A stretch of DNA of 40,762 nt from a virus, in IMG/VR virus record IMGVR_UViG_3300043119_000108, positions 1-40,762 of that record. The stretch is one strand, 5' to 3'. A program made the translations under genes and the position numbers. Of this stretch, positions 40,632 to 40,762 are shown in pieces. Under the pieces are notes generated by a model, which had not been told where the DNA came from, did not search any database, and worked only from the letters and a program-made list of their open reading frames with translations. The stretch's first letter is position 1, and each line of letters begins with the position of its first letter.

Positions 40632-40762
40632 TACTATCTCGTACTTTTCTCCCCTACCTATATTAGGCGCAATATTTATACCCATTTTGCGTTTTTCTAA
40701 TGTGATGTCGCACACAGTATAACTGATCGCGGCGAAACCGCAGGTCAAGCCGTAGATCGGGT
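40632..40762. repeat. Right copy of 131-bp terminal direct repeat
   Basis: Same orientation as 1-131, differing only at 40758 (C against T at 127). Removing one copy gives a unit length of 40,631 bp. Joining the ends puts the hairpin cluster directly before the origin-like region. Short ORFs crossing this repeat look like chance ones. Confidence 0.9.

Noticed and set aside
40560-40748. Minus-strand ORF spanning the terminal repeat
   Set aside because: It crosses the hairpin and repeat sequence, has no ribosome-binding site and no protein-like features.

Overview
The window is a complete or near-complete genome of a small tailed phage with a podovirus-like gene set, about 40.6 kb. The first 131 bases recur as the last 131 bases with one mismatch, so it is either a linear genome with short direct terminal repeats or a circularly closed contig. 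The host is very probably an actinobacterium: the phage carries a WhiB-type Fe-S regulator, a family confined to Actinobacteria and their phages. By eye the base composition is close to balanced rather than GC-rich. That, with very compact genes and many tiny zinc-binding proteins, would fit a phage of a streamlined aquatic actinobacterium (inference).

Layout. (1) 40403-40762 joined to 1-631 is a non-coding control region of roughly 0.86 kb. It holds a cluster of DnaA-box-like 9-mers (208-269), a tandem repeat, an AT-rich stretch and three short hairpins. (2) 632-4829 on the plus strand is a chain of tiny, tightly overlapping genes. It ends in a lysozyme-like (SLT) protein with a second reading frame inside it and in a C5-cytosine DNA methyltransferase split over two frames; a clear terminator follows at 4855-4901. 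(3) 12249-4896 on the minus strand is the early/replication operon: HEXXH protein, RecB/Cas4-like nuclease, zinc-ribbon protein, WhiB-like protein, DnaB/RecA-type helicase, Hjc-like nuclease, a primase split into zinc-finger and Toprim proteins, a DUF1599 protein, a sigma-70-like protein, another nuclease and a SAM methyltransferase. (4) 12368-12622 is a lone plus-strand zinc-ribbon gene. (5) 40402-12685 on the minus strand is the late operon: terminase, portal, three large putative internal virion proteins, scaffold, an N4-gp56-like major capsid protein, small head/tail genes, collagen-like fibre, two glycosyltransferases, tail adaptor, a run of fibre paralogues, a large tail protein and the lysis cassette. 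It ends in a strong minus-strand terminator at 12624-12665.

How it fits together. No DNA polymerase, RNA polymerase, integrase or partition gene is recognisable. The phage supplies primase, helicase and nucleases and has DnaA-like boxes, which suggests that it recruits the host initiator, polymerase and RNA polymerase, with WhiB-like and sigma-like proteins redirecting transcription. The virion genes lack a tape measure, tail tube or sheath, which supports a short-tailed particle. The most interesting loci are the fibre-plus-glycosyltransferase block (22147-24611), the two genes split by a +1 frame change (methyltransferase and primase), the nested reading frames at 3216-3528 and the DnaA-box origin.
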